In this document: piece after piece, positions 63,432 to 64,000 of the stretch | Layout of the letters: every line of letters starts with the position of its first letter | Numbering within the stretch: position 1 is the stretch's first letter | Assembly: GCA_964016985.1 (NCBI GenBank) | Contig: OZ024825.1 | Coordinates: 598,501 to 662,500, forward strand | Reading direction: 5' to 3' | DNA length: 64,000 nucleotides | From: Anodontia alba | Lineage: Eukaryota > Mollusca > Bivalvia > Lucinida > Lucinidae | Notes under the pieces: generated by a model | The model's input: only the letters and a program-made list of their open reading frames with translations | Database searches by the model: none | What the model was told of the DNA's origin: nothing | Made by a program: the position numbers and the translations under genes

Positions 63432-64000
63432 TGTTATTGACAAAGTTACTGACATCTTGCTCTTTTATCATTACATTTCCTAAAAGGCACCCACGGGCAT
63501 ATATGCCCTGCTCTGAGGAGCCCTTGTTAACTTTTAACACCCTCAAGGCCAAACCGATATTTTTTACCCAGAAAACAGGGCTTGACATTTCAGTTAGATC
63601 GTGTCCAAGACCAATAGAGACGACCTGAAGGAAATGCCAAAACTATTTTTCCTGGAGCAATAAACACTATTTTGAAATGTCGTCAGCTGGTAGATCTATT
63701 TGAAATCAGCAGGTTAAAGGTATAAGAAGCACCTGTGCTATCGAACCGTTCTATAGACGGCACTTCTCCGTAAAAATCGAATTTGGTTGAAGTTTACTCA
63801 CGTGCAAAGTTTTTATTTCCGAGTTTACCTAACTTTAATTAACAAGCTAATAAAAGAAACATAAGAGCTCATCTAAAATTTGCTGTACAATGTAATAATG
63901 AGATTTTGCCTTAAAATTGTGTTTTGACAAACACGGGATTTATTGAGATAACTTCGAGGGAGGCGCTACACAATACAAACACTAATGAGCCAAACGTCGG

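Overview
This window is animal nuclear DNA, almost certainly from a bivalve mollusc. It is AT-rich and intron-rich and crowded with tRNA-derived SINEs, foldback (hairpin) elements, non-LTR retrotransposons, a Penelope-like retroelement and tandem-core elements carrying (ACGG)n tracts, a combination typical of bivalve genomes. A heterodont clam or mussel is my guess; nothing here fixes the species. There are no bacterial operons, phage genes or CRISPR arrays.

Two conserved host genes can be assembled exon by exon with consistent splice phases. On the minus strand, 23437 down to 11032 holds the first five coding exons (172 codons) of EBNA1BP2/EBP2, a nucleolar 60S-ribosome assembly factor. Its C-terminal exons were not found and probably lie left of position 1. 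On the plus strand, 45473-50322 holds a complete three-exon NDUFB7 gene (142 aa), a complex I subunit with both CX9C motifs and an N-terminal myristoylation-type motif. The two genes are transcribed divergently, with 22 kb of repeat-rich DNA between them. They are unrelated housekeeping genes and nothing suggests they act together.

Layout: 1-5.3 kb, MITE and tandem-core elements. 5.3-8.6 kb, a decayed minus-strand RTE-type LINE. 9.0-11.0 kb, a tandem-core element with 14-bp inverted ends, touching EBP2 exon 5. 11-23.4 kb, EBP2 exons separated by SINEs, MITEs and tandem repeats. 23.6-26.8 kb, LINE fragments and a duplicated segment. 26.9-35 kb, rearranged fragments of a Penelope-like element whose GIY-YIG nuclease lies before the reverse transcriptase region (permuted, Naiad-like order). 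35-39.1 kb, mostly unassigned DNA plus a satellite array. 39.2-43.2 kb, a nearly full-length LINE with an 11-bp target duplication, a 2A-like ribosome-skipping motif, endonuclease, reverse transcriptase and C-terminal zinc region. 43.6-45.35 kb, a large foldback next to NDUFB7. 45.5-50.3 kb, NDUFB7. 50.3-64 kb, hairpin elements, nested SINEs, two pogo-like MITEs and tandem-core elements.

The most notable points are the 2A motif, the permuted Penelope-like element with its repeated terminal module, the foldback beside the NDUFB7 start, repeats packed to within about 20 bp of EBP2 splice donors, and two SINE families that share a module in opposite orientation. All assignments were made by reading the sequence and by remembered family features; no searches were run.
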